NCBI GenBank assembly: GCA_018873225.1
Contig: JAEILZ010000001.1
Location: forward strand, 6,324,001 to 6,388,000
Length of the DNA: 64,000 bases
Direction of reading: 5' to 3'
Source of the DNA: [Phialemoniopsis] sp. UDSM-2020
Taxonomy: Eukaryota; Ascomycota; Sordariomycetes; Thyridiales; Thyridiaceae
The notes under the pieces were generated by a model. That model ran no database searches. It had not been told where the DNA came from and saw only the letters and a program-made list of their open reading frames with translations. Each line of letters opens with the position of its first letter. Within the stretch, counting starts at the first letter, position 1. Positions 43,751 through 56,671 of the stretch are shown piece after piece. A program made the translations under genes and the position numbers.

Positions 43751-45597
43751 CTAGTTCTTGGGCTGGGGCTCCTGCTCCGGCTGGGGCGCGACCTCGTCCA
43801 GCTCAACGGTGCCGGCAATCTTGCTCGGGGACATGCCCTGCTCCATGGCGGACACGTCGTGGGTAAGACCGACGGTCTCGAACTCGGTGAACTTCCAGGC
43901 CGGGATCTTGGCCTCGAATAGCTGGTCAACCTCTTCCAGATTACGACCCTGTAGCAAGAAACTGCGTTAGTGACTGGAAAAGTTATAAACGTGAGATGGC
44001 AAGAACAACGTACCTTGAGCTCAGGCATAAAGAACCAAACCCACACGGAACCAGCAAAGGAGAAGGCCATCCACAGATAAGCAAGCTTCGGGCCGAGGTC
44101 CTTCAGGAGGTAAGGGGTGGTGAAGACAACGACAAAGCTGACAATGACGTTGACGGCGGTGGAGATGGCCATGGTCTTCTCACGGAGAGCACCCGTACCA
44201 ACCTCGGCGGCAGTGATGTACGCGGCGGGGCCTAGCGAGGCGTGCAGGATAGCAGCGTAGATGATGAACGATGCAACCATGCCGCCAGTCTCACTGGACG
44301 AGGGGTTGGCCTTGGATCCAAGAACACCAATGAGGAGAAGGAAGACACCCTGGGTCCAGCAGCCGTGCAGAGTGACGCTACGACGACCATAGAGATCGAG
44401 GACAACCATGGCAATGAGAGCAGTGACAACCGACACACCGTTGTTGATAGCGGCGTAGGCGAAAGCCATGTTACCAAGACCGACAGACTTGTAGAAGGTA
44501 GGGCCGTACGAGCTGGAGAAGGTGACACCGGTCAGCTGCTGCAAGCTCATGATGGAGCAGGCGATGTTGGTTCGGCGGCGGTTGTTGCCCTTGAGGAGGT
44601 CGAGCCAAGGTCCCTTGCGTGTGGTGGCGCCGGAATCTTCGCGCATGGCGGCTATCTCGAGCTCGCAGACACCAGAATCGATGTCTTGCTGGCGGCGCAC
44701 CCGACGTAGGACCTTGACAGCGTCGTCGCTGCGGTCCTTGAAGACGAGCCAACGCGGCGAGTCGGGAGTCCAGTAGAGACCGAAGAGGATCAGGACGGGC
44801 GGGACCACCTGAATGGCGGTGGCGATTTGCCAGCCGGTGCTGTCGGTCCGTTTGGCCATCACGTTGTTGACGATGCCAGCGATCAAGGAACCGAAGGTCA
44901 GGCAGAGCTGGATGGAACCGACGAAGAAACCACGGAGGGCAGCAGGTGCGATCTCGGACTGGTATGTCGGGACAACCTGTATGACTCGTGTCAGCATTTT
45001 CGAGAGAGAAAAAGAAAACCAGAGGGTTCGGATAGCAACGTACGTTCTCAACGAGACCAACAGCAAGGTACACAAGAAGACGTCCAATGATGAACTGAGG
45101 AGCAACATTGCTAGTGACCTGGACTGTAAGGCTGCATGTTAAAAAGGCTTCATCCCTCCTAATAGTGGTAACCCGGTAGGTGGCGACTTACTAACGGCAC
45201 CGATGATCTGAATGAGGCAGGTCAGGGCCATGGTGTAACGATGGCCAAATCTCTCGATGAGAGGACCAACGACGATGGTACCCAGGAACTTGCCGAGCAG
45301 CGGCAGACTGTTCATCAGAGAAGTCGTGGCCTCAGGAAGCGCGTACTTCTTGGTGGTCGCGTTGTAGGAACCAAACTTGCTGATGAAAGGCGAGAACGCC
45401 TGGACACCACCGAAGGAAGCGCTGTCACTGTAGAGGGTATAAGCCAACTGTATTCATGAGAGCGATCATGATATTGACACTTACTATCCGAAGAAGACAC
45501 TGCCGAGCGAGTAGATGATGCAGATCAGCATCAACTGGGGCGTGGCTGTCTTGAACGCGGCCTTGCCAACGAAGACGGTGCCTCGACCTCCAGCCAT
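43751..45597 (-). CDS. MFS sugar transporter
   Basis: Five exons, 45485-45597, 45192-45427, 45044-45123, 44014-44976 and 43751-43948, encode 529 residues. Motifs: GSVFFGYDSASFGGVQAFSP (TM1, rebuilt over a splice), ERFGHRYTMALTCL, GLVENVVPTYQSEIAPAALR, YWTPDSPRWLVFKDRS and FFMPELKGRNLEEVDQLFEA at the end of TM12. An acidic Pro/Gln-rich C-terminal tail follows. It belongs to the general alpha-glucoside/hexose permease group. The introns at 45124 and 43949 were set so that IQVTSN and GRNLEEVD are restored. Substrate unknown. Confidence 0.9.
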
Positions 45598-46664
45598 TGT
45601 GTAAGTGATTGAAAATCTCTTGATAGATACGGTCAGGCCGTGCACAGATTTCCTCTGTCGAATCTCTAGTCACACAATCCAGATTACGATTCTGGACCCG
45701 GGGTAGATAGGAACAAGGAGGGAGGAGAAAATCCGGGGGGCCTGTCAAATTCTTGCAGGTTTTGTAGTCCCTTGAGAATTATTTTAGCGCCGTCGCGCTG
45801 TTCCCGACCCTGGGGATCCAAGTGGAGTAAGAGGTCTCTTTTTAGGGGATATACACTCTGCAGGGCGGTCCCTTCGTGATGGTGCCCCGGGGATCGGCCG
45901 CGGAGAAGTCGGGGCCGCAACGGGGAACTCTTGAGGCAATTGACGCGCGCTTTGTCACGATCCTCCTCGCCAAGATGATGAATATTATCCTGGAAGAACC
46001 TTTGAAAAGGCATTTCAGCAGTTCTTGGATGAATGCTTTTCCCAAGTAGCAACGGACTTAAGAATACCTCGCGATCCCCTCTATTTTGGCGGATCACGAA
46101 CAGAGACTCATCTTTGTTAGCTTCGTCTAGCGTGTCATCCTTAGGCGAACAAGGTGCCGGTCGCTATTTTCGCCGATCACTAGAGCGTGCGACACCGGCG
46201 TTTTGCCCACTTTGTGCTCCACTGTCAGGGAGGATTTTTCCCACGTGGAGCGAATGCCGATTTCCAGCTGACCAGCCTCATCTCTTCCACTGTTGAATTG
46301 TTGACCGAGACGGATATTTGTTTCGGAAGAAGTTCATTACATCCTTGACCAACACTTGGCAGTTGACTCGTATCGTTCGTATTCCCTCTTTGTAACGAAA
46401 CGAGCCACTCTCGTCATTGCAACAAACTGGCACACCATCAGTACGATTCCACCTAAGCCAAGGCGGGTTAACGCTATTTAGCGTGCCATTGGCGCAGAAG
46501 CCACAGGGCTTGCTTGAACGACGCAACGACTGCTTATTAGCTAGTCATTCGCCCCAATTTGTAGGGTTGAGCCTGACTAGCCGGCTATTTTGTTCCTGTG
46601 ACCCCCAGCCAGTTGAACCCCAGTCCGCCCAAATCACGCCTGAATACTGTGACCCAGTGTTGAG
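45598..46664. promoter_or_regulatory. divergent intergenic region
   Basis: 1.07 kb between the divergent MFS permease and FAD oxidoreductase genes. Short ORFs show no family resemblance. No specific operator recognised. Confidence 0.45.
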
Positions 46665-48573
46665 ATGGCATCCCAATCAGAGTTCGACTTGGTCGTCTAC
46701 GGCTCGACATCTGCTGCCGTAGCCGCATCCATACAAGCCGCAAGGCTGGGCCGGAATGTTGCCGTGGTCTCACCCCATGAGCACATAGGTATGGGCCCAG
46801 ACTTCCTTGGGGATCAATGGATCTCATATTAACCCCTATTGGTATCTAGGAGGGATCCAGATCGAAGGTCTAGGCGGGTCTGATATCGATAATCAGCCCG
46901 AGTTCCAAAACAGCACTACATTGGGCGGCCTGAGCCTTGAGCTGCACGAGCGAATAAGCAAACACTACGGCCGACTCGAGAGGCTTAAAGAAGTCAAGTC
47001 GAAGAGGTTGAGAGATCCGGATGTTTGGAGGTTTGAGTCTCGAGTTGCCGAGCGGGTCATCTCAGAGTGGCTGGCCGAGTATCCTTCCATCACCGTGATC
47101 AAGGTGAATTGCCCTCATCCCTTCACTTCAGTATTTGCATGCGGCACATCCTAACAGCGGCCGGCAGTCCCCACTTGTCGAAGGCAACAGCGTGCAAAAA
47201 GAGGGCTCGAATGTAACGGCTATCACTCTCGAGAATGGACAGACTATTCTTGGAAAGGTGAGTGCCCCTTCAGCCCTAACGCCGGACGCAATGGAATGTT
47301 AATGGGGGTCCAGGCTTTTGTCGAGGCATCTTACGAAGGCGACCTACTGGCAGCTGCAGGAGTGACTACCACTCATGGTCGAGAGTCTCGATCGGCATTC
47401 AACGAGTCGCTGGCCGGCATCCGCGAAGAGACTCCCTACCGACAACTTGACCTTCCCGTCGACCCATACGTCCGCCCCGGTGATGCGTCAAGCGGTCTCC
47501 TGTACGGCATCTCGCCTGAGCCGTTTGGCAACCCTGGTGATGGTGACCTGCATCTGCAATCTTTCTCCTACCGACTCCCCATCACCGACGACCCTGCCAA
47601 CAAGATCCCTTTCGAGAAGCCGGATGGGTATGACCCAGGGCATTTCGAGCTGCACAGACGCTTCCTGAAGGCCGGTGGCTATATGTACAAGCCGACCATC
47701 AAGATCCCCAACAGGAAAACAGACCTCATCGGCTCCGAGGCTCCGTTGGCCACGGACCTGTTGGGCATGAACGATGACTGGCCTGTTGCATCATATGCAC
47801 GTCGAAAAGAGATCCTCGAGGAGGCAACTCTCTTCACCAAGGGCCTTATGTGGTTCTTTGCCAATGATGAAGCTGTACCTGTAAGTGAATCTTGTTATGG
47901 CGTAACTATGAAGGCACCGTGACTCTGACAATCTTGTTCGTAGGAGGAGCATCGCAAAGAATGGGCGCGCTTTGGCTATTGCCGCGACGAGTTTCCTGAC
48001 AACGATAACTTCCCACGACAGCTTTATGTACGCGACGCCCGACGAATGGTCTCCGACTACATCGTTACCGAGCACACGGCATCTCGGGACAGCGGTGAGG
48101 CGCAGGTCTCCGACCCCATTGCCATTGCCTACTGGCCAACCGATACACACAGCGTTCGCCGAGTGCTGCGTGACGGTCAGCCCCACAATGAAGGCTTCAT
48201 CTTCAAGGACGGACACAAGTGGCGGCCATTCGGCATTGCATATCGTGCACTTGTCCCGAAGCGAGGAGAGGCAACCAACGTTTTGTCGGCAACTTGCCCC
48301 AGCTCTTCGCATGTCGGATATGGTTAGTCACTCTACAACAATGACGAAACCGTTATTGAAAATTTGCTAACACTGACATCAGGTGCGGTAAGACTTGAGC
48401 ACCAGTTCTATGCGATAGGTCAGGCATGTGCAAACGCCGTGGACATTGCACTGAACGCATCCTTACCTGTACAAGACGTGCCATACAATGATTTGAGGAC
48501 TCGCCTTGAGAAGCAGGGTGTGATCATTGATGTTGAGAAAGTTGGAGTGCCAAAATTTCCTGATGAACAGTAG
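46665..48573 (+). CDS. FAD-dependent oxidoreductase (FAD_oxidored type)
   Basis: Six exons, 46665-46788, 46850-47103, 47168-47257, 47314-47880, 47944-48322 and 48383-48573, give 534 residues. The N-terminal Rossmann segment (FDLVVYGSTSAAVAASIQAA) is the degenerate dinucleotide-binding loop seen in this family. GGIQIEGLGGSD, AFVEASYEGDLLAAAGV, YWPTDTHSVRRVLRDG and ATCPSSSHVGYGAVRLEHQF follow, matching proteins annotated as FAD-dependent oxidoreductase or xanthan-lyase-like. There is no secretion signal. The reaction is not known for fungal members. It sits between two sugar permeases, which suggests carbohydrate-derived substrates (inference). Confidence 0.85.
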
Positions 48574-48748
48574 ATAGAAGTTTTTGTGGAATTTGAATCT
48601 CTATCAGGGCATAACTCCATCAAGCCATAATTGGGCTATGCTACATGCTCTACGGTAGCTGTGACTTTGATGTCTCCAGCTAATGCCTGCTTCCTCTCCT
48701 TTTGCTCCCTCCTTGGTCTCTTCTGTGGTTACCGTTGTTCGTTGCTGC

Positions 48749-50382
48749 CTACACCGTCTTAGGCTCTGCAATTTCTTGATGAGTGTGGCCTCCGACGTCT
48801 GCTTTCTTCTCTTCCTCATGTGCGACTCGGTCATCCTCTTCCTCAAAGAGCTCGGGTCGCTGCAGTTGCACCGCCATCCTATTCTTGAAGACAAAGATAC
48901 CAGGCTTCGTCTCGAAGAAGCGATCGATATCCTCGAGACTACGGTTGGCCGTCTCGGGATAGAAAAAGTAAACAATGGGAACAAAAGCGGCGCATATGAC
49001 CGCCCAGATAATCCAGAAGCGCCAGCCAAGGTTGGCGATGCCGACTGGCGTCACCTCGGCCACGGCGTAGTTCATGATCCAGTTAGTCGCGACCGCGATG
49101 GCGGCGCCGAGCGTCCGGTGGTCAAGACTATTGATCTCGGTCGGGTAAATCCAGGGCACGGGAAGCAGACCCATGCCAAAGGCGGCCCAGAAGACGAAGA
49201 AAAATACGACCGAGACGATGTTGCAGGCTTGAGATGCCGTGGAGCCATTGGCGACGAGGCCCTGGGTGATGGCGATTACGATCCAGCAGGTGGCGCACCC
49301 CACCGACGAGGTGATAATGACGATGCGGCGGCCCCAGCGCTCGATGATGAAGTAGGCAAGGATGGAGAAGATCAAGTAGACCACGGAGCCGCAGGCCGAG
49401 AGAATGCGGCTGAGCAGGGTGGTGAAGTGCAAGGCGTTGACAAAGACATAGGTCATGTAGTAACTGGTGATGTTGATGCCGCTCAGCTGCGTCATGGCTA
49501 GCATCCACGCGCCGAGGATCATGCGGCGCAGCAGGCCAGAGGGTCCGCGGCCGATGAGGACTTGCCACCACTTGGTCTCGTTGTCATGCTCGCGGTCGAG
49601 GACCTCCTTGATGATGCGGTACTGTGTGTGCACCTCGGGGGAATCTACCGTAGCGCCGTGGCCGTGCAGGCGGGCGAGGACGTCCATCGCTTCTTCATCG
49701 CGACCCTGGCGGATGAGAAGGCGGGGTGAATCGGGAAGAAAAGGGCACATTCCCCAGATAAGAAGAGTGAAGACTTGAAGAAGGCCGTGTTAGACTGTGC
49801 TGTGAAAGAGCCCTGGTTGGGGAGACAAGACCTACAACATTGAAAAGCTAGTGGAAAACGCCATGCCACCGACCCGGGAGCAAAGGCAAAGCCCAGGGTC
49901 AGAAAGTTAGAGATGAGCACCCCAAAAATACAATTGGCCATCTGAATAGTGATAAGTTTGCCGCGGCTCCGCATCCGACTGGTCTCTGCCTGCCAGACAC
50001 CTGCGGTCGCCGTGTTCATACCCGTTCCACAGCCCGCAACAATCCGGCCAACCATCATTTGCGGGACACCGTAGCTCGCAGCCTGGATGATACCACCGAT
50101 GGCGATGATGGTACTTCCGAGGAGTAGGATCTTGGGCCGCCCCAGCTTATCCCCCGTCCAAATAGTGGAGAGAGCGCCGGCAAAGCATCCCAGATTGTAG
50201 ACCGATGTCATATTGCCTTGGAGGGAAGCGGATGGATTGCCCATGACGGCGAGGAAGTCATCACTGACGAGGACATTGCCGAACACTCCCTGATCGTAGC
50301 CGTAGAAGACGAGAACTGTCGAGGCAGCAATGGAGATCCAGACGGTGAGTCTGTCACCACTCCCTCCGAAACTTCGCCCCAT
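48749..50382 (-). CDS. MFS sugar transporter
   Basis: Two exons, 49836-50382 and 48749-49773 (62-nt GTAGGT..AAG intron), give 523 residues. The start at 50382 (MGRSFGGSG) is the first ATG of the frame. Motifs: FYGYDQGVFGNVLV in TM1, GDKLGRPKILLLGS, GMNTATAGVWQAETSRMRSR, LPDSPRLLIRQGRDEEAMDV, GINITSYYMTYVF and FFYPETANRSLEDIDRFFET. This is the fungal hexose-transporter-like group with an extended charged C-terminus. It is convergent with the FAD oxidoreductase gene (175 bp apart). Confidence 0.92.
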
Positions 50383-51493
50383 GTTTTCTGAAGATTGCAA
50401 AGATGAGATGACAAGTAAGGAAAGTTTTAGAGAAAAAGGTCTACATGTCAGAGACTATTTATCAAGGAGTTGATTCACATCTTATCCTCGGAAATAACTT
50501 CATCACCCGCAACAATAAGATGCGAACTTACCCAAAATGGTATAAAGACACCGAATATGACCACTCCAAGCCTCTGGGGTTGCGGAACCCCCTCATTTCT
50601 CCGCCTAGCCAACTCCACCGCAAATTGGGGTAATGGGGTAGAGACTGCAACGAGCGGCACGCTTTCACAATGATCTAGTCCAAGGTGTTTCTTGGCTGGG
50701 GATTCGGGAACTTTCTGGACGCGCAGCCCATATTATTTCCCGGGAGCAACTCAAGACTGGCAGCGCAACTCTTTAAGAGGGCGCAAAGATAGGTGACAGA
50801 TTTACATCGAGGGTAAGAACAGCGTTGACATATTCATTCGAGTATCGAGCTGTCTCGAACCAAACGACGGCATGGCCTACCGCAGGTTGATGGAGACATC
50901 ATATGAAACACTGCCATGAATTGCTAGGAGCCGTTGGATTGATATACGCAGTCTGTCAGCTTGAATGCACTTAGTTGCATTTCCGACGATTTCAATCTTG
51001 GCTCTAAGCTCTGCGATCGTCATCTTCAATGCCTCAAGGGGCAGTGCCATACCGAACAACCGCTGGCGCTGTTCCAGACGGCGCTCATGATCTGCATCGG
51101 TGTGGTTTTACCCAAAGAGGCAAAGTCGCACCGAGCCCGAACACTAAACACTAACCGTGCTAGCCTCCTATCGGCTCTCCGCCGGAATGCCACAAGCGAT
51201 CCGGCCGACCCAACCGGCCGGCAATGATACAGTCTCTTGAACGCCTTCACACGAGAAAATTCGCGAAATAAATCTCCCAATGTGACGTACTCTGGCTAGA
51301 AGTGTGGGTTTAGTCTTGACGTGGTACCCCTCCTGGATTAACCAGTCAACAGGTCGGTCGGCATTGAAATAGTATGTAAAATGTCCCGTTAAATACTTCT
51401 TCTCCTTTTCTCACCTTCTTTTTCTTGACACCCCTAGCTAGCTTCGGACAAATTTTCTGTACAGCAATAAGTTTTACTATCGACATCGCCATC
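50383..51493. promoter_or_regulatory. divergent intergenic region
   Basis: Upstream of the sugar permease (minus) and the aldo-keto reductase (plus). No gene or recognisable operator seen. Confidence 0.45.
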
Positions 51494-52724
51494 ATGTCCT
51501 TCGGAAAGACCGCAACCTTGAGCTCCGGCTACAAGATTCCCACCCTTGGGTACGGCACCTGGCAGGCCAAGCCCGGTGAGGTTGGCGACGGTGTATATGA
51601 GGCCCTCAAGGCCGGGTATCGCCACTTGGATCTCGCCAAAATCTACGAGAACCAGAAGGAAGTTGCTCAGGGCTTCAAGCGAGCCCTTGCTGATATCCCT
51701 GGCTTGAAGAGGGAGGATATCTTTATCACTTCGAAGCTCTGGAACCACAAGCACCGTGCCGAGGAGGTGGAACCTGCGCTTGATGACACACTGGCCGAGC
51801 TGGAGCTTGACTACCTTGATGTAAGCTCGGATGTCCGTCTTGTCGCATTCGCAGAGACCCTAAGAGTGCTGATCCGATGTAGCTCTACTTGATCCACTGG
51901 CCAGTGACTTTCGCCAAGGGTGAACAACTCTTCCCCCGTGTTGCAGGCAATGATGATGAGGCCGATATCGACGACAGTGTGTCTTTGACTGAGACATGGA
52001 AAGGTGAGCACTGGCCTTATACGTATAGCTTGCCAGGCCTGACCTACTGCCTCTGTAGCTATGACCAGCCTTCCGAAGAGCAAGGTTCGCACGGTTGGCG
52101 TGTCTAACTTCACAATCGAGCATGTAAGTATTGAATTGGGCATTCAATGCGAATTATGCAGCTAATCGTAAACGCCAGATCGAGCATGTTAGCAAGCAGA
52201 CAGGTGTCATGCCCGCAGTCCTTCAGATCGAGCGTCACCCGCGCAACCCCCAGCCGAAGCTGATGGAGTACTGCACCAAGAACAACATCCATGTGACCGC
52301 CTACTCCGCGTTTGGCAACAACCCTCTCAACCTTCCGCTTCTAGTCAATGTACCTGAAACCAAGGCCATTGCCGAGCGTTTGTCAAAGGCGCAGGGAAAG
52401 ACGGTGACGCCCGCTCAGGTCATTCTGGCCTGGTCTCAGCTCGATGGTCGAAGCGTGATCCCCAAGTCTGTGACAGCTTCGCGAATACGTGAGAACTTTG
52501 AGGAGGTTGAGCTGGACGAGGAGGCTATCAAGGCTGTCAACAGGCTTGGAGACAAGCCGCAACGATTCAACATTCCTGCAACATGTCAGTGGCACTTCTC
52601 CTACTCCTAGATGCGATATTCGGATTGTTTACTGACATTTCCGTATCTAGACTCTCCTAAGTGGGATATCAACCTCTTCAACGAGGAGCAGGAGAAGTCG
52701 GCGAAGCATGTCCCCATTCTATAA
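51494..52724 (+). CDS. aldo-keto reductase
   Basis: Five exons, 51494-51820, 51883-52003, 52059-52123, 52179-52584 and 52651-52724, encode 330 residues. It is an NAD(P)H-dependent (beta/alpha)8-barrel reductase of sugars or aldehydes. The catalytic tetrad is complete: Asp46 and Tyr51 ([10 protein letters not shown]), Lys81 (ITSKLW) and His114 (YLIHWP). Coenzyme-binding segments [20 protein letters not shown] and GVSNFTIEH are present. The closest groups are xylose/glycerol/D-galacturonate reductase-like AKRs. The physiological substrate is not assignable. The last two exons complete the usual C-terminal loop. Confidence 0.93.
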
Positions 52725-52895
52725 ACATGTTGATTCGGTGGTTGCTAAGTCAGCACAATGGCTTGAGATTAGATCGTAAACAAAAGCACTTATCAATAGA
52801 CTGAAGTTACAATTTTCGTACAACAACCATGTTAAAGCAGTCTATTTTACAATTTGATAGTGAAAATAACATATGACATATGATTGGATTGGGTT

Positions 52896-53899
52896 TCATA
52901 GCTTGCCGGAACTGTTCCTACCATTTGAAGACGCTCCTGTACTACGCTCGGCTGTATTCCTTGATGCAGACAATATGAGAGCAACATGGCTACTCAGAGC
53001 AACAAGATCGCCGCTTGCGTCCAACACGAGGATTTGAAGGTCCATTCTGCCATCGCGAATCTGACCCGACCTGACCCTCACATACAACCACTTCACTCCC
53101 TGAGGAGGAAGCCTCTTTTTGATATCCAAATTTAGTGCAACGGTGGGATACCAGCGGACTTGCTGCTCTTCCCCGCGTGGCCTTGGATACTGCTCTACAA
53201 CCTGTGGAAACATGTCGACAACATACCCCAGCGCGTCGCTCTCGAAAGGTACAAATTCATGATCCGGTCCTCCTGGCCGGAAGCGCACCCACTGTTCGAT
53301 CAGGCTAGGGTCTGGCCGGTGCCTTGGGCGGTAGAAGGCGAGGTGCTTCACGGCCTTCCGGAAGCCACCGAGTTGCAAAGCAGGATCGTGGACCCAGCCG
53401 GCGTCCTCGCCGCTTCTCTCAAGGGCATCGAGGTCGACTGCCGGCGGTGCTGGCGACATAGAGCTTGTCAGGCTGGTCGGCAGGGTGAGACCCTCTTGCT
53501 TCACAAAGTTGGTCTGCGTCAGGTAGCCAGCTACCTCTTCCCGTCCATCCTGCGACAGCGTGGCATGTATCACAGAGACACTCTGCCCCAGCTTCACGTG
53601 CCGGATGGTGACGATGCCCGGCCCCGCACGGGTACGGCGTAAGAACTGCAATTGCATGTGCATGGTATCGGGCTGGTCGAGGCGCGATAGCGTGCCCGCG
53701 GCATGAGTTCGCGCCGTGGACAAGAGCACCGACGCGACATAACCGCCATTGGGGACTGCTAGGACTCAGCACGTGCAAATCGCCCAGGTTGCGGGTGGAG
53801 GGTAGACGTACCGGAGCCGATGCACCAATCCTCCGCAAGGTCAACGGCGTAAGTCGAGGCTGAAAGCGGTGTCGCTGCAGTGACCGCTTGGAAAGCCAT
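52896..53899 (-). CDS. thioesterase-like (double hotdog) protein
   Basis: Two exons, 53812-53899 and 52896-53755 (56-nt GTACGT..CAG intron), give 315 residues. The join produces DWCIGSVPNGGYVASVLLST, the typical start of the fungal acyl-CoA thioesterase-like superfamily (4HBT_3/TesB type). QLQFLRRTRAGPGIVTIRHV and the C-terminal hotdog with KKRLPPQGVKWLYVRVRSGQ and DLQILVLDASGDLVALSSHV follow. It probably cleaves or binds acyl-CoA-like esters. Similar proteins occur in secondary-metabolite loci. There is no targeting signal. It is convergent with the aldo-keto reductase gene. Confidence 0.83.
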
Positions 53900-54366
53900 G
53901 TTCGGCGATTGGCCTCCAGCAGGATCAGTACTTGCCTTGGATTATCCCCCGAGGATGTGCATTGCAGTGCAACATAAAATGCAACGCGCGCAAGCCTAGC
54001 TGTTGAGTGGGTCTGATTCAAAGTTGCCTCGGCATGATGGGATTAGCCACTGAAAACGCAAAGAAGTTAGCGTCATGGAGATTCACGGTCTAGGCCCTCC
54101 ATATCAGACATGGTGAAAATGGCAGCTCACTATCTGTGTCTGATCATCCGGCTGGCAGGCCCTAATGGACGAGATCTTTAGGGAGTAGAGGTTCATATTA
54201 ATCGACGCCATGAACGAGACTATGGCAAGTTGGATCTAACCTAGATACCGTACCTAGAGCCTATGCGTTGCCCTGTACCTCTGTCTGTGATGGAGCACCC
54301 AATGTTGCGAGTATCTTGTTCAACATGACGCTGGAAGATTATCGCCATTCCCATCCACCTCCATCT
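53900..54366. other. intergenic
   Basis: Upstream of the thioesterase-like gene and 3' of the quinate-permease-like gene. Nothing else recognised. Confidence 0.5.
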
Positions 54367-56049
54367 TTAGACCCTGGATGCCTCAATTATCTCGTCTCTA
54401 CCCACTGTGTCTTCGCCCTTGACTCCATCGACAGCGAGCTCCTGCATATGTGCCGCAATTTGAGCATCGGCATCTGCCCTTGCCTTGCGAGCGAGAATCG
54501 AGCCATTGAAGAGGAAGTCCATGTGCTCCAACTGAATGCCTTTGGTCTCCGGAACGAAGAGGAAGACGACAACCGCGGCTATAGAAATACAGGCGCCAAA
54601 GAAGAAGAACATGCCGTACTTAATGTCAGCAATCATGTAGGGTGTCGAGTAGACGATGGCGAATTGGACAAGCCACGTAGAGCACATGGACAACATCATG
54701 CCCAATGTTCGGATGCGGGAGGGAAAGACCTCGGAAGCAAAGATCCACGGTACACCGTTCCATGAAAAGGCAAAAGCGATGGCAAAGATGTAGATCATGA
54801 CGATGGCCACGTAGCCTCCAGCGTCAGGGTCCGCGGTCCCAGTGGATGAGAAAGAGTTAGTGATCTTGGAGTAAGCGCCGAGGTAGAACATCGGGATACA
54901 ACTGATGATTGATCCCCAGAACAGTAGAGGTCGGCGTCCGACCGAGTCAACGGCAAAGAACATTGTCAATGATGTGGCTATCATCTTGATAAGGCCAAAG
55001 ATTCCCGTTGCCAGAAGAGAGGTGGAGGTTCCGCGGAAGCCAATCGACTGGAAGATTCGAGGACTGTAATAGTTGATTGCTTGAGTACTACACCAAGTTA
55101 CTTGTTAGTGCTGGCTCTGAGTGTAGGAAATAAGAGGATTAGAAGCTTACCCAGTCAGGTTTTGCAGGACCTTGAGGGAAATGGCCAGAACAATGCGGTT
55201 GCGTACACCCGGCTTGATGGCTTCTTTCCAAGAGTCGATCCAGAAACGTTTCCCAGTTCGTTGTGCCTCAACTTCCAGGCTCTGCTCCATCTCAGCCATC
55301 TCCGTGACCACATAAGGATGCGACTCGTCCAGGTTACGAACGTAAGCCAGAACGCGTCGAGCCTCATCGATACGACCCTTGCATGCAAGCCATCGTGGCG
55401 ACTCTTTTTGGAAGAACATCGAGATGAAGAGAAGGCCAGCAGGGATCAACTGCACCGCGAAAGGAATCTGCCACTGACGGGTCGAGGCCTCCATGTTCTG
55501 CTGAAGACCATAGTTGACCCAGAAACCACAGACACCGGCGATCTGCAAAAGGATCTCGAAGATACCGACAAGACGACCGCGAATTGTCACGGGAGCAGAT
55601 TCGGCAATGTAGACAGGTACGCACATGGACGAGGAGCCTACGGCGAGCCCCGTCAAGATGCGTCCCGCGTACATGAGACCCAGGCGTCCAGTCGACACAA
55701 CCTGCATGATGGCGCCGATGCTAAATATCACACTCGAGCCAATGAGCTGCGGGCGACGACCGAACTTTTCGGATTCGATGTAGCCGATGATGGAGCCAAA
55801 GAAGCACCCAGCTTGGAAGATAGCGGTGATGTTAGCCGAGACTGACGTGTACTCCGGGCTGTTCTTAGCGAGGTTGAAGTCCTTAAGGAACGAGGGAAGG
55901 CTGAGGGTTCCGCCAATGAACGCTTGGTCATAGCCAAACATGGCAGAGGCCCAGGCGGCTGAGATGGCCAGCAGATGCACCCTCCATCCGTAGGCCTCCT
56001 TCGGCACGGGACGGAGGGGATCTTCTTTGATGGCAAAGGGGTTTCTCAT
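54367..56049 (-). CDS. MFS sugar/quinate permease
   Basis: Two exons, 55151-56049 and 54367-55087 (63-nt GTAAGC..TAG intron), give 539 residues. The N-terminus (EDPLRPVPKEAYGWRVHLL) followed by FGYDQAFIGGTLSLPSFLKD resembles the quinate permeases QutD/Qa-y. Family motifs: ESEKFGRRPQLIG, CVPVYIAESAPVTIRGRLVG, FQKESPRWLACKGRIDEARR, NGVPWIFASEVFPSRIRTLG and FVPETKGIQLEHMDFLF. The first ATG of the frame is at 56049. Its position at the edge of the quinate enzyme genes supports a role in quinate uptake. The substrate is still an inference. Confidence 0.88.
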
Positions 56050-56671
56050 GGTGACTAATAGCAATAGAGTGAGACTTGAGATTGAGCTGCGGTTGTGCGG
56101 ATGGCCTAAACTCGAGAGATGACTATGGGATCTGGGTAGGTACTTTTATGGTCACTCGCGATAGTGTGCGGAAAATGTTTTGCGAAGGGCGGCCGTCGGC
56201 CGGGGCTCGGTCGGGATCCCCACGGGGATGAAAAACTGGGGGTTGGCGGTTGAACGCGGTGAATCGCCTGGGTACACGGCCAAACAACACTTGTTAATTC
56301 AAGCAAATGAATCCCAGACTATGGGAGATGCTACAAGGGCAAGCCGGAAGTCGGGCGGGGGTTGTAAATGTTTATCCTCGGGAGTCGCACGGCTTGGGTT
56401 ATTCAGAACTGAGTCGGTCTGTAGTTTCAATTCTCAATCTTAATGCGGGGGACGGAGTGCAGATCCCTGGACCGTCGCTTCGCAAAGAGACAAACTAACG
56501 CGTGCCTGCGGGGAGTTGGAGACTCACTCTGGTATTAATCTCTCACGGTAGTCAATGTCAGGGAGTAAATCAAATTCCTCACAAAACTATCCAACGACAA
56601 TTGATTGATTCAACAGCTTTGGGTTTTACCAAGTTTCTGAAGCGTGGACAACTACAAACCGCCAAGTCACA
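56050..56671. promoter_or_regulatory. divergent promoter region
   Basis: 622 bp between the divergent quinate-permease-like and sulfatase genes. No clear GGRTAA-N4-TTATCC element seen. Confidence 0.45.

Noticed and set aside
48683..49501. 272-codon plus-strand ORF
   Set aside because: Antisense to the sugar permease at 48749-50382, low-complexity charged translation.
55081..55845. 254-codon plus-strand ORF
   Set aside because: Antisense to the quinate-permease-like gene, no conserved motif.
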